A stretch of 33,335 nucleotides of DNA from Deltaproteobacteria bacterium (lineage in GTDB: Bacteria > Myxococcota_C > UBA6777): positions 1 through 33,335 of the forward strand of contig PCBK01000163.1 in the NCBI GenBank assembly GCA_002731275.1, in the 5' to 3' direction. The notes beneath the pieces are model-generated. The model was not told the origin of the DNA. It saw only the letters and a program-made list of their open reading frames with translations, and searched no databases. This document shows, one piece after another, positions 24,480 through 32,716 of this stretch. How positions within the stretch are numbered: position 1 is the first letter of the stretch; each line of letters begins with the position of its first letter. The translations under genes were made by a program, and so were the position numbers.

Positions 24480-25640
24480 ATGATGTACGCACAAAAACAC
24501 AAACACACAGAGCCAGCTCCTTCGGAGAGACGTAGGGAACCTAGACTTCCGTTTAAGTCCAACACTGTGATGTTGGTTACTTACAAAGGCGGTGGTCCTT
24601 TGTACTTCGGCGACTGCAAAACCATCGACAAGCAATCGCTGATGATGGAAGTCGAGCACCCTGTCCCTCCAGGCAAAAAGATCGAGTGTAAATTTACCCT
24701 GCCTTGGACGGAACGCTCTGTGTACCTACAAGGGATCGTGATGGATGTGCTCCCCCCTAAACATCAAGGTGGCAAAAGCCGGATGAAGGTACGCTTCTTG
24801 TCTCTCGATCACAACGTGCTCAAGAGCCTCGATGCTTACCTCCAGAAAAAAGACTCTCCCCTCATGCAACCACAAACGACATGGAGAAAGCTGCCAACTC
24901 AACACGAGATCCCAAGGTTTTCACCAAACAAAAACTACACACAAGAAGCATTTGACGAGACCGCTGTCTACCCCAAGGTAAAAAAAGACCTACCCAACTT
25001 ACGTGGAACAGAGTCACCTGCACATTATAGAGCCCGAACAGAGCCCACTCTCCCTGTTCTCCCAAGGGTTGCACAGGAGACAGCCACAAGACGAGAGCGC
25101 ATGCAACAGACCTCCTCTTACTGTTACGTAAAGAAGGAGACAAAGGAGCGCTCAAAGCCTCGATATTCAGATACATTCCGTAGAATCAGAGAGACGCAAC
25201 CTGTCCCAACAGTGCGTCCTCCTGCCAACAGGCACCCACAGAGTTCCTCTCAGCAAGCGAATCGACCAACCCGTCCTTTGTCCACACACACGATCATCGA
25301 TCGTACGCACATGACCAACCCCACCCTCGAAAGAGCGACGCGCACCGAGACAACAAAACGCGCACCGCTCGTCGCGTCTTTTCAGAGTCAACACAAGGAC
25401 CGAATGATCTCCGTTATGACAGAGAACATCTCAAACAGTGGGATTATGTTGCGCACAACCGATCCACTCCCAAAAGGCGCAGAGATCCACATCCAACTCG
25501 TTCCTCCGGGACAAAGCAGAGGGTTGTGGTTCCAAGGTTGTGTCGCGTGGTCCAAAGAAGGCGTAGGGATGGGAATCTCCTTCGCAAATCTCTCCCAGCA
25601 ACAAAGGAAGTTGTTGGCATTGCTCACACAAGAGCGATGA
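24480..25640 (+). CDS. Double PilZ-domain protein (putative c-di-GMP effector)
   Basis: 386 residues from the ATG at 24480, with GAGG 5 nt upstream. The frame opens at a TTG at 24411 that has no support. The N-terminal PilZ-like domain (about 15-112) has an RRREPR motif (17-22) matching RxxxR, but the D/NxSxxG strand is degenerate (TIDKQSLMME). A long disordered middle (about 125-285, rich in Thr, Arg, Pro, Gln) follows. The C-terminal PilZ domain (about 290-383) has a good NISNSGIML (NxSxxG) and GCVAWSKEGVGMGISF but no clear RxxxR. Each domain thus keeps a different half of the c-di-GMP-binding signature. Its stop overlaps a possible start of the FHA-GGDEF gene, so the two are almost certainly co-transcribed. 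Confidence 0.82.
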   Translation: MMYAQKHKHTEPAPSERRREPRLPFKSNTVMLVTYKGGGPLYFGDCKTIDKQSLMMEVEHPVPPGKKIECKFTLPWTERSVYLQGIVMDVLPPKHQGGKSRMKVRFLSLDHNVLKSLDAYLQKKDSPLMQPQTTWRKLPTQHEIPRFSPNKNYTQEAFDETAVYPKVKKDLPNLRGTESPAHYRARTEPTLPVLPRVAQETATRRERMQQTSSYCYVKKETKERSKPRYSDTFRRIRETQPVPTVRPPANRHPQSSSQQANRPTRPLSTHTIIDRTHMTNPTLERATRTETTKRAPLVASFQSQHKDRMISVMTENISNSGIMLRTTDPLPKGAEIHIQLVPPGQSRGLWFQGCVAWSKEGVGMGISFANLSQQQRKLLALLTQER

Positions 25641-25702
25641 ACAAATGGCATCGTATTTCGAGCAAGGATGTGTTAACCTTAACAAAAGGAAGAGAGAGAA
25701 CC

Positions 25703-26791
25703 ATGGACGGATTCATGATGAAAGACAAAAAATTTCCAAGGATAGCTGTCCACAAAGGACAATTAACAGGAAAACAAAGCTTGCCTACCAAAAAAGAGCG
25801 CTCCACAAAGCCATCGGGTATCAAACAAGCAAAGCCGCGACGCAGCAGGGCTGAGAGGACCTCCGAATATTCTCAGATCGCGACACAAGAGACGCGTAAG
25901 ATCGTCGTCGCAGATTACCCGCCAGAGCAAGTCCCTTGTTTACTCGTGATGTCAGGTGTTGATCTCGGGAAACTCTACCCGATGGATCTTATTGAAGGCC
26001 CCTTCAGACTCGGTCGCAACCCAGAAAATCATATGCGCATTGATGACTTCGATATATCTCGCTATCACGCAGAGATACGCATGACCCCAAGTGGACACAT
26101 TCTCCTCGAAGATCTCGGCAGCACCAACGGACTCTTCGTCAATGGCGATCCCGTCGGCAGCCATCGTTTGAAGATTGGTGACAGGGTGCGACTCGGACCA
26201 CACCTCACATTCCAGTTCTCCTTTAAAGATCAACACGAAGTCTCCTACCATCAAAAGATCTACAACCGCATCGCCTATGATTCACTTACAGGCGTCGTCA
26301 ACAGACGTTACTTTCTCGACGCGACAAAGAGAGAATGGTCCTTTGCCAAAAGACACGGACAACCTCTTTGTGTCGCCTTGTTCGACATCGATCGCTTCAA
26401 AAATATCAACGACACGTATGGACACCCTGTCGGCGATGAGGTGCTTATGGAGTTTTCACACAGGGTGAAAGAGATGACGAGAGATGAAGATCTTTTTGCC
26501 CGGTATGGCGGAGAAGAGTTTGTACTCCTGCTGCGCTCAACCAAGCTCGCAGGCGCACAAATCGTCTGTGAACGCATCCGTGACGCGATCCAAAGCGCTC
26601 CCTTCTCGACAAAAGCCGGTCCCATTGATGTCACTGTGTCAGGTGGTTTGCTCGAATGCCTGAGCGAAGCGCTCCCCTTCTTTGAGCTTGATGGAGCGAT
26701 CCAAATTGCCGATGAGTGCCTTTACCACGCGAAAGAGAGTGGTCGTAATCGCATCAAATGCACCACCCTCACCAACCACGTTCCCCTTTAA
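25703..26791 (+). CDS. FHA-GGDEF protein (diguanylate cyclase)
   Basis: 362 residues from the ATG at 25703 (AAGGA 12 nt upstream). An ATG at 25637 overlapping the PilZ stop as ATGA would add 22 residues. A basic, disordered N-terminus (1-70) precedes an FHA phosphothreonine-binding domain (about 78-175) with LGRNPEN, ISRYHAEI and LGSTNGLFVNG. The GGDEF domain (about 188-355) has LTGVVNRR, FDIDRFKNIND and an intact catalytic RYGGEEF (269-273). The inhibitory site RDED (260-263) lies five residues upstream, so product feedback inhibition is expected. It makes c-di-GMP from two GTP, probably under control of a Ser/Thr kinase through the FHA domain. No kinase gene is in the window. Partner of the PilZ gene upstream. 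Confidence 0.93.
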   Translation: MDGFMMKDKKFPRIAVHKGQLTGKQSLPTKKERSTKPSGIKQAKPRRSRAERTSEYSQIATQETRKIVVADYPPEQVPCLLVMSGVDLGKLYPMDLIEGPFRLGRNPENHMRIDDFDISRYHAEIRMTPSGHILLEDLGSTNGLFVNGDPVGSHRLKIGDRVRLGPHLTFQFSFKDQHEVSYHQKIYNRIAYDSLTGVVNRRYFLDATKREWSFAKRHGQPLCVALFDIDRFKNINDTYGHPVGDEVLMEFSHRVKEMTRDEDLFARYGGEEFVLLLRSTKLAGAQIVCERIRDAIQSAPFSTKAGPIDVTVSGGLLECLSEALPFFELDGAIQIADECLYHAKESGRNRIKCTTLTNHVPL

Positions 26792-26803
26792 CAATATCAA
26801 GAC

Positions 26804-26827
26804 GATCGCAAGAAACACTTTGCGGTC
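26804..26827. terminator. Hairpin between convergent FHA-GGDEF and DUF1761-like genes
   Basis: GATCGCAA and TTGCGGTC form an 8-bp stem with one T-G wobble around an 8-nt loop, filling most of the 39-nt gap between two convergent stop codons. There is no T-tract, so its use as a two-way terminator is an inference from position. Confidence 0.35.
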
Positions 26828-26830
26828 ACT

Positions 26831-27331
26831 TCACTTCCAGCCGCAGATCACCGCCCCCATCGCCGCCAACGTCACGATCCAGTAACCTCCCTGGATCGCA
26901 ATGTATTTGAACCCTCTGCGTTCGTACATCGCCATCACGGAGATGATCGGCGTCACCAACAACAAGCCCATCAAAGTCCCGTGGAATGCACCGTGACCAA
27001 ATGTACGAAAATGATTCCCGTATAGTTTCATGAAATTCGCGAGATATACGCCAATTCTGGAGTCAGGTTTTCCAAACCCTGGCTCATTCACCATCAGCGA
27101 AAAGATGTGCGCTTGGTGGATGACAGACGTCGCGACGATCATCGCGATAAAGACACCAAGCACCAAAGATACCAGCATAATTTTGATGATATTGGCTTCC
27201 TTCACCTTTTCGGGGGTCATGCCGCTCGCATTCATCCAGGCACCACCGAGCACCTTGGGGTGATACCAAACAGAGCCAATGATCAGAGGAAACAACGCAG
27301 ACACAAATACAGCGATCCAGTTGATAGGCAT
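26831..27331 (-). CDS. DUF1761-like membrane protein
   Basis: 166 residues with four hydrophobic helices (about 4-22, 52-72, 115-133, 143-162). The opening INWIAVFVSALFPLIIGSVWYHPKVLGGAWMNASGMTPEK matches the DUF1761 signature (NWxAVxxxxxxxxxxGxxWY ... GKAWMxxSG), here quoted in part. The family has no known function. The ATG at 27331 is preceded by a GGAGAAGA-type site. It lies convergent to the diguanylate cyclase gene and about 100 nt beyond the FecR gene on the same strand, so it may be transcribed with the sigma/FecR operon or separately. Confidence 0.85.
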   Translation of the reverse strand: MPINWIAVFVSALFPLIIGSVWYHPKVLGGAWMNASGMTPEKVKEANIIKIMLVSLVLGVFIAMIVATSVIHQAHIFSLMVNEPGFGKPDSRIGVYLANFMKLYGNHFRTFGHGAFHGTLMGLLLVTPIISVMAMYERRGFKYIAIQGGYWIVTLAAMGAVICGWK

Positions 27332-27431
27332 TTTCTTCTCCAGGATAGAGTTTTCCGCGTTTCATCCGCGGCAATAGAGTCTGTACGCGGCTCCTTTTGC
27401 AGCGCCTCAGACATGTTCCTTCGTTGCATGT

Positions 27432-28604
27432 CTACGGACAACTCAACTCACGCATATACCTACGGATACTCGCCTTGTACCGTGTGGAACGCTGAAATAC
27501 CTGAAGGTGAGAACGCCAATGTGCACACGATGCGCGGCGACGCTTAAGTTGGTGTGTAAGGATGGAACCCAGCTCAAAACTGAGCACCTCTTTCGCACCC
27601 TGTTCCCGGAACGTTGAAAGTTTGTCACGTAACATATGTACAGCTCTATCATATCGTCCCTGTCCACGCAATCGCCTCAGCTCAAAAAGCAATTGTTCAA
27701 ACTTGGGGCCGTACATTGTCTTTGTAATCTTTGGTGGTTTGGGCCTTCTCACAATCGGTGGTGCAACGCGTGTCGGAGGACTCACACGTCGAGGGGGTTT
27801 TCGCATGACGACCTTTTCAGGCTCATGAACATACTCATCTGGACGACGCACCTTTGCCATTTTTGCCGGGTGATGAGGTGCTTTTCTCCTTATCACGTGG
27901 TGCTTTGTGATGGCGCGCCTTCTTACGGGCACACGTAGACGTTTGACGTTTCGCATGATCCGCTGGATGGCTCGATCATGTGTGTGTCTCTTACGAAGTG
28001 GCCAAAAGAGAGCCTGACCAGGCTTCAACAAGACTCTTCTGCCATCGACACCAACAAACAGGATCTTGCCTCGGTGGAGTCTTACAGAACCAGACCGCCG
28101 ATCTTGTACGATAGTAAAGGCCGTCCCCAACACTTCGATGTAGCCGTGAGAGACAAAGATCCGAAGTGGTTGTTGTCGGCGTCGACGTGGCACGACATCA
28201 AAAAAAGCCGTCCCCCGTTGCAATTGAAGTCCGTGCTTTTGACGCCGAAGCATCGCCTGTTCATGAAGAGTCAAGGAGACACGAAGCGCACGATCTTGAA
28301 CATCACATGTGTAGAGTTGACACTGTAACCCTTGTGTTCCCACACGTTTGATAGCCTGACCACGCCAGGAAAATTGTTGCCAATGTTGTGCAGCAGGACG
28401 CCAGCCTCCCCATACTATCACCATCAACGCCCCAACCGCGACGAGCGCATAATGCCAGGACTGTATCGCTCTGGTGGGTTGCACAGGCTGTATATCTTCT
28501 CCGCGGAGCTTTCGGAGGATACGCGCATTCGCCTCTGGTGAGAGCTCGTGCTGTTGGTATGTCTCGTCGAGCTGTTTGAGCCCTCTCAAAAATTCGTCAG
28601 ACAT
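27432..28604 (-). CDS. FecR-domain anti-sigma-like membrane protein with C-terminal helical repeat
   Basis: 390 residues. A short cytoplasmic N-terminus (1-48), where FecR-type proteins bind their sigma factor, precedes one membrane helix (50-67). A periplasmic FecR domain (about 95-205) has GTAFFDVVP, FVSHGYIEVLGTAFTIVQ, GSVRLHRGKILFV and LLKPGQALFW. A very basic Arg/Pro/His-rich linker (about 205-300) leads to a helical C-terminus (about 300-390, RRLRGQGRYDRAVHMLRDKL) resembling a TPR. No TonB receptor gene is nearby, so this is not a Fec-type iron system as such. The ATG at 28604 overlaps the sigma factor stop by 8 nt, indicating translational coupling. Confidence 0.85.
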   Translation of the reverse strand: MSDEFLRGLKQLDETYQQHELSPEANARILRKLRGEDIQPVQPTRAIQSWHYALVAVGALMVIVWGGWRPAAQHWQQFSWRGQAIKRVGTQGLQCQLYTCDVQDRALRVSLTLHEQAMLRRQKHGLQLQRGTAFFDVVPRRRRQQPLRIFVSHGYIEVLGTAFTIVQDRRSGSVRLHRGKILFVGVDGRRVLLKPGQALFWPLRKRHTHDRAIQRIMRNVKRLRVPVRRRAITKHHVIRRKAPHHPAKMAKVRRPDEYVHEPEKVVMRKPPRRVSPPTRVAPPIVRRPKPPKITKTMYGPKFEQLLFELRRLRGQGRYDRAVHMLRDKLSTFREQGAKEVLSFELGSILTHQLKRRRASCAHWRSHLQVFQRSTRYKASIRRYMRELSCP

Positions 28605-29100
28605 GTGAAAGATCCCATCCCTTCTGTGTCAAGCGTGATTGCGCACGTTGAAGGAGCTTGGACACGTACCCTTTGGACAAAGACAACATCTCACAAACCT
28701 GGGCTTGGGAGCACTCATCGAGATAGACCATACAAAAGACCACACGTTCTTTGGGAGGCAGCGCTCGGAGCTTTGCGTCGATCTCTTGAAGCTCCTCTTT
28801 GACCTGAATGTGATGTTCAGGTGTATCTCTAACATGCCCCACCTCAGGCACCAAGATCTGTTGTAGTTTCTTCCACATGGTACGCTCCCTTTGCAATCGC
28901 GTGAAACACATGTTCGTCGTCACTCGATAAAACCAAGGCTCCAACTTATCGAGCGCTTGTAACGTATCGAGTTGCTCAAGCATCTTCATAAACACATCTT
29001 GTGTGATATCTTCGGCCATACCTATATCGCCGCTACAAAACCGTAAGCAAAGTCGAAACACTCGATCTTTGTGGCGTTCGTAGAGCTCTTCAGCTGTCAT
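28597..29100 (-). CDS. ECF-type RNA polymerase sigma factor
   Basis: 167 residues from the ATG at 29100; AGGAAG lies 6 nt upstream, and a GTG at 29115 would place the site inside the gene. Region 2 (about 8-75) includes RVFRLCLRFCSGD, AEDITQDVFMKMLEQL and WFYRVTTNMCFTRLQRER. Region 4 (about 112-160) includes LPPKERVVFCMVYLDECSQ and EMLSLSKGYVSKLLQRAQSRL, a clear helix-turn-helix. There is no region 3, as usual for group 4. Its gene is coupled to a FecR-type anti-sigma gene. The likely targets are its own operon and perhaps the divergent exported-protein gene, but no paired promoter motif could be defined. Confidence 0.93.
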   Translation of the reverse strand: MTAEELYERHKDRVFRLCLRFCSGDIGMAEDITQDVFMKMLEQLDTLQALDKLEPWFYRVTTNMCFTRLQRERTMWKKLQQILVPEVGHVRDTPEHHIQVKEELQEIDAKLRALPPKERVVFCMVYLDECSQAQVCEMLSLSKGYVSKLLQRAQSRLTQKGWDLSHV

Positions 29101-29180
29101 CCATCGCTTCCTCACACATCAAACCAGTCAAATTCGTCCTATATCAACATCACACTGCATACAGAACACTTACGACACAA

Positions 29181-29201
29181 AGGAAAGTTTCCTCTTTTTT
29201 T
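29181..29201 (+). promoter_or_regulatory. Short dyad with T-run in the sigma factor / exported protein intergenic region
   Basis: AGGAA-AGT-TTCCT (5-bp stem) is followed by C and seven Ts on the plus strand, a small terminator-like element 80 nt before the start of the divergent plus-strand gene. The same dyad shows GGAAA on both strands, reminiscent of ECF -35 boxes, but no -10 element at the right distance was found on either strand. Confidence 0.3.
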
Positions 29202-29280
29202 GGAAAAAGTTGTCGTTGCGCTTCCCAAGTCTTTTCCGTATGCTTGCCCACACACACAAACACAAAGGCAGCGAAACGAA

Positions 29281-30195
29281 TTGAATGTACAGACCATAAG
29301 GATTGTGTTCATCCTCCTCACGGGGTGGATGATGAGTCCAACCAACACAGAATGCTGGGCCAACAAACCGACCCTCGTCTCTGTTGAGCTTTCACAGGGA
29401 AGTACCAAACTGTACAAACATCTGCACTTGCTCTCCCTCCAAAGAGACCTCCTGTGGCGACTCACACAAGAAGGCTTCGCTGTCGTCGCTCCCCAACACA
29501 AACCGACCTTCAAGATCACACTCCACGGGACAAAAACGCGCCTCTCTTTCTCCGTCAGGTATCGCAAACGCATACGGCGAGGGAACACAACCTTCCAAGC
29601 AAAAAGATGGCAACAAAGTCACCTCGAAGCCACACACCATATCGTCGATCTCTGTCGCCAATTTGTCAGGTTGCTCCCCAAACAACCAACCAAAACCAAA
29701 CAGGCCTCGCCCCGACGTCTGCGGTGGGAACTTGGACTCTCAGGTGGTGGCATGTACAGGATCTCAGGCTTCGATCCTCTCTTCCTATTTTCGATGAGAT
29801 GGGGACAACATAGAGGTTTTGGCATGCACATCGAGAGTCATCTGCTGCCCTCCGTTTGGGGTGACCTCTCGATCTTTGAATGGGGCGTCCAGCTCGGACC
29901 GACATGGCGTACACCACTCAACAAACACCTCGCCCTGGAGCTTGGGTTATTGCTCGGCTTCACCAACCACGCCTATACACTCACGTCTGCCAATAGCAGC
30001 GGCGCTGAGTGGGATTTTATGGGAAAATTCACGACGTGGTTGCTCTGGCAATGGCACCCTCTCTTTTGTTTGCGACCGTGGCTCTCTGTTGGATTCGCCT
30101 CGCGCGCACGCACACACCTCAACCAAAACAAAGAACTTTGGAAACGTTCAGCCTTCCAAGTCGGTGCAGGTCTCTCCATCGCTGTCACTCTTTAA
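29281..30195 (+). CDS. Exported protein with barrel-like C-terminal half, unknown function
   Basis: 304 residues from a TTG at 29281, chosen because a signal peptide (IRIVFILLTGWMMSPTNTECWA, cut at about 27; in part) starts there. The longer open frame to 29071 runs into the sigma factor gene, and the ribosome binding site is poor. Residues about 28-130 form a soluble part with LSQGSTKLYKHLHLLSL. Residues about 150-304 show alternating hydrophobic and polar residues with many Trp, Phe and Gly (WELGLSGGGMYRI, WGVQLGPTW, LALELGLLLGF, FQVGAGLSIAVTL), as in small outer-membrane beta-barrels. It diverges from the ECF sigma/FecR operon with 180 nt between starts. A regulated envelope protein is a reasonable guess. 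Confidence 0.65.
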   Translation: MNVQTIRIVFILLTGWMMSPTNTECWANKPTLVSVELSQGSTKLYKHLHLLSLQRDLLWRLTQEGFAVVAPQHKPTFKITLHGTKTRLSFSVRYRKRIRRGNTTFQAKRWQQSHLEATHHIVDLCRQFVRLLPKQPTKTKQASPRRLRWELGLSGGGMYRISGFDPLFLFSMRWGQHRGFGMHIESHLLPSVWGDLSIFEWGVQLGPTWRTPLNKHLALELGLLLGFTNHAYTLTSANSSGAEWDFMGKFTTWLLWQWHPLFCLRPWLSVGFASRARTHLNQNKELWKRSAFQVGAGLSIAVTL

Positions 30196-30276
30196 TGATA
30201 CAATCACCAACCAACATCACAAAATAGAAAAAAAGAGGAAACTTTCAAGGCGCTCATTGGTGGTGTAAGTATAGCC

Positions 30277-30293
30277 GTTGGGGACACCCCAAC
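30277..30293 (+). promoter_or_regulatory. Hairpin upstream of the ten-repeat lipoprotein gene
   Basis: GTTGGGG-ACA-CCCCAAC is a perfect 7-bp, GC-rich stem-loop 50 nt before the lipoprotein ATG and 82 nt after the preceding stop. It has no T-tract. A 5' UTR structure or part of a termination signal for the preceding gene are both possible. Confidence 0.4.
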
Positions 30294-30343
30294 CAGGAAA
30301 ACAAAAAGCTCTGTCCACCATGTCAATATGGAAGGAGTCTGTC

Positions 30344-32515
30344 ATGACTGTGTTTCGATATCAGAAGATGTTTTTTTTATCGATGTTCGCTTTCTCTTTA
30401 ATGATGATGCAAGTCGGATGTGGTGACAATGTGATCAACCACAACGACGGAGGTAACCCCGATCAAACTGGCATCGCGTGCAAAAATGACTGCGAATGTC
30501 AGGCAAAAGACGCAGGTGTTTGCCAAAATAACCTTTGCAACGACGAAATTAAACGCGCTTCCCAATGCCCCGACTGCAACGGAAGTGTATGTCCTGCTGG
30601 TGAGGTCTGCTATGACGCAACAAGCAAAAAACTTGGGACGTGCCAAGCAGCCAACACGTGCAAAGATGATTGCGATTGCGCCGCGAGTGGTAAGGTCTGT
30701 GAAAGCGGAACTTGTCAAGCGCTCCGCCGAGCCACTCTTTGCCCCGATTGCAACTCAACCTCCTGCCCCAAAGGCGACCGGTGCTACGACGCAACAACCC
30801 AAACAGTCGGGACATGTAGTGGTTCCATCGCGTGTAAAAACGACTGTGAATGTCTCGCTAAAAACGCCGGCGTCTGCCAAAATGGTGTCTGTGACGCGAC
30901 CATCAAACGCGCCAACTTGTGTCCAGACTGCAATGGACAGACATGTCCAGCAGGTGAGGCTTGCTACGATGCAACGACCAAGACTGTCGGGACATGTAGC
31001 AGCTCTATCGCGTGCAAAAACGACTGTGAATGTCTCGCTAAAAACGCCGGCGTCTGCCAAAACGGTGTCTGTGACGCGACCATCAAACGTGCCAACATGT
31101 GCCCAGACTGTAACGGAAGTGTGTGTCCAGCAGGTGATGTCTGTTTCGACACCAAAGCCAAAACCATCGGGACATGTCCAGCGGCGACAACGTGTAAAGA
31201 CGATTGTGATTGCGATGCAGCAGGTGCAGGTGTCTGTGAAGGCGGTAGCTGTACAACGCTTGTCAACAGAGTTTCAAACTGCCCAAGCTGTACAGACCCA
31301 ACGTGTAAAGATGGCACGCGCTGTTTTGATGCTTCGACCAAAAAAGTAGGAACATGTGGTCCAGAGTCGTGTAAAAATGATTGTGATTGCATGAAAAATG
31401 GCGGTGTTTGTGAGGGTGGTCTTTGCAATAAACTCGTCGCCCGAGCCTCCATGTGCCCTGACTGTAATGGTAAGAGTTGCCCTGCTGGTGATGCGTGTTA
31501 TGACAGCACCACACAACAAGTCAGCACCTGCCTCGCCTGCAAAGATGATTGCGACTGTATGGGCAGAGGGCTCTTGTGTGCGAGTGGTACATGCCTCCCA
31601 TTACGTCGCATGTCCATGTGTCCAGATTGCAACTCGACCTCCTGCACCAAAGGAGACCGATGTTACGACAGCTCCACCAAGAAGCCTGGAGTGTGTAGTG
31701 GTGTCATCACTTGTAAAGATGATTGTGATTGTCTCGTCGCTGGATTTGGTGTCTGCGCAAATAATACCTGTCAACCTCTCAAAAGGATGACCCTCTGTCC
31801 CAGCTGCAATAGCTCAACATGCCCATCAGGTGACCGTTGCTACGAAGCGATGACCAATACTGTCGGGACATGTAAATCTTCGTCCTCTTGCAAAGATGAC
31901 TGTGATTGTATGAGTAAAGGTCTACTTTGTGACAGTGGAACATGTAGGGCGCTACAACGTCCGTCTTTTTGTCAATTCTGTAGTTCTTCAACATGTACAA
32001 CAGGACAACGCTGTTACGACGCGACAAACAAGCAACCAGGAATCTGTGGTTCCAAGACCTGCACAGATGATTGTGATTGTATTGGGACAGGTACGGCTTG
32101 TATTTCAGGTCAATGTGTCCCTGCAGGCCGAAAAAACCAGTGTACTTGTAATCGCGCAAATTGTCCGGCTGGGACCAAGTGCGAGCTAAGCACAACAGGA
32201 AAGGTCCGCACCTGTCCCAGCTCTGGCACATTTGCTTGTGGTGAGGTGGCAGATTGTACAAAAGGAACACAATACTGCGAAACGGGTATTGGTGGTGCAA
32301 ACCCTTGTGGTGGTGGCTCTCCCACACCCCCACAATGTGGCGCAAACTGCACCGTCATGAATTGCAGTAACGGCAACTACGCCTGTATGTGTCGCTCCTT
32401 CCAGTGTAAAGCGCTCCCCACTAACTGCCAAGGTTGCTCTTGTCTTGGTGCAAGTGGTGCCTGTTCATGCCAAACAGTAGATGGCAACCCCGTCGTGACC
32501 TGCGCCTTCCCCTGA
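30344..32515 (+). CDS. Lipoprotein with ten tandem ten-cysteine repeats
   Basis: 723 residues from the ATG at 30344, which has AAGGAG 6 nt upstream. The signal sequence ends at QVGC (C26), an imperfect but plausible lipobox. After a short NHNDGGNPDQ linker come ten units of about 58 residues (about 46-625), most with ten Cys: CKxDCxC ... GVCxxGxC ... CPDCNxxxCPxGxxCYDxxTxxxGTC. Two flavours occur, an IKRAN/CPAG type and an LRR/KGDRCYD type. A C-terminal Cys-rich cap without the repeat follows (about 626-723). With even Cys numbers each unit can be a disulfide knot, giving a stiff rod on the cell surface. No known family assigned. The stop codon lies inside the first box of the right-hand repeat array. 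Confidence 0.85.
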   Translation: MTVFRYQKMFFLSMFAFSLMMMQVGCGDNVINHNDGGNPDQTGIACKNDCECQAKDAGVCQNNLCNDEIKRASQCPDCNGSVCPAGEVCYDATSKKLGTCQAANTCKDDCDCAASGKVCESGTCQALRRATLCPDCNSTSCPKGDRCYDATTQTVGTCSGSIACKNDCECLAKNAGVCQNGVCDATIKRANLCPDCNGQTCPAGEACYDATTKTVGTCSSSIACKNDCECLAKNAGVCQNGVCDATIKRANMCPDCNGSVCPAGDVCFDTKAKTIGTCPAATTCKDDCDCDAAGAGVCEGGSCTTLVNRVSNCPSCTDPTCKDGTRCFDASTKKVGTCGPESCKNDCDCMKNGGVCEGGLCNKLVARASMCPDCNGKSCPAGDACYDSTTQQVSTCLACKDDCDCMGRGLLCASGTCLPLRRMSMCPDCNSTSCTKGDRCYDSSTKKPGVCSGVITCKDDCDCLVAGFGVCANNTCQPLKRMTLCPSCNSSTCPSGDRCYEAMTNTVGTCKSSSSCKDDCDCMSKGLLCDSGTCRALQRPSFCQFCSSSTCTTGQRCYDATNKQPGICGSKTCTDDCDCIGTGTACISGQCVPAGRKNQCTCNRANCPAGTKCELSTTGKVRTCPSSGTFACGEVADCTKGTQYCETGIGGANPCGGGSPTPPQCGANCTVMNCSNGNYACMCRSFQCKALPTNCQGCSCLGASGACSCQTVDGNPVVTCAFP
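30833..31192 (+). repeat. Near-identical adjacent 180-bp repeat units within the lipoprotein gene
   Basis: Units three and four of the cysteine repeat start at 30833 and 31013, exactly 180 nt apart. Their first 84 or so nucleotides differ at only three positions, all synonymous, while the second halves have diverged. This points to a recent duplication or gene conversion. Confidence 0.85.
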
Positions 32516-32541
32516 TCCGGCGAACGTTGCACCAGCGGGCG
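32513..32541 (+). repeat. Core box of the repeat family, overlapping a stop codon
   Basis: CTGATCCG then ACGTTGCAC starts at the TGA stop of the lipoprotein gene. Matching boxes lie at 32948-32976, 33129-33159 and, inverted, at about 312-347. The region between the box and 32717 also has hairpins at 32560-32574 and 32672-32692. Confidence 0.65.
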
Positions 32542-32559
32542 GCCACTGGACCCCGGTTG

Positions 32560-32574
32560 AACCCCTGCGGGGTT
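32560..32574. repeat. Hairpin AACCCC-TGC-GGGGTT after the lipoprotein gene
   Basis: A perfect 6-bp GC-rich stem 45 nt past the lipoprotein stop. It may serve as the gene's transcription end signal, though only CTTTACC follows and not a T-run. It belongs to the right-hand structured array. Confidence 0.45.
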
Positions 32575-32671
32575 GGGGCTTTACCACTTGCAGAACTCTT
32601 CCAGGAGGGGCTTCTCTTCGTGGCTGATTTGCTTCGTGTTCATCGTAAAAAAAGGTGTGTTTGTGCGTTGA

Positions 32672-32692
32672 GGTGGGACTTTGAGTCCCGCC
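32672..32692. repeat. Hairpin with TTG loop in the right-hand array
   Basis: GGTGGGACT pairs with AGTCCCGCC over 9 bp (one T-G wobble), around TTG. It lies 25 nt before the 57-bp CACCGGG element. Confidence 0.55.
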
Positions 32693-32716
32693 GCAATTCA
32701 GATCAACGCGAAGCCT

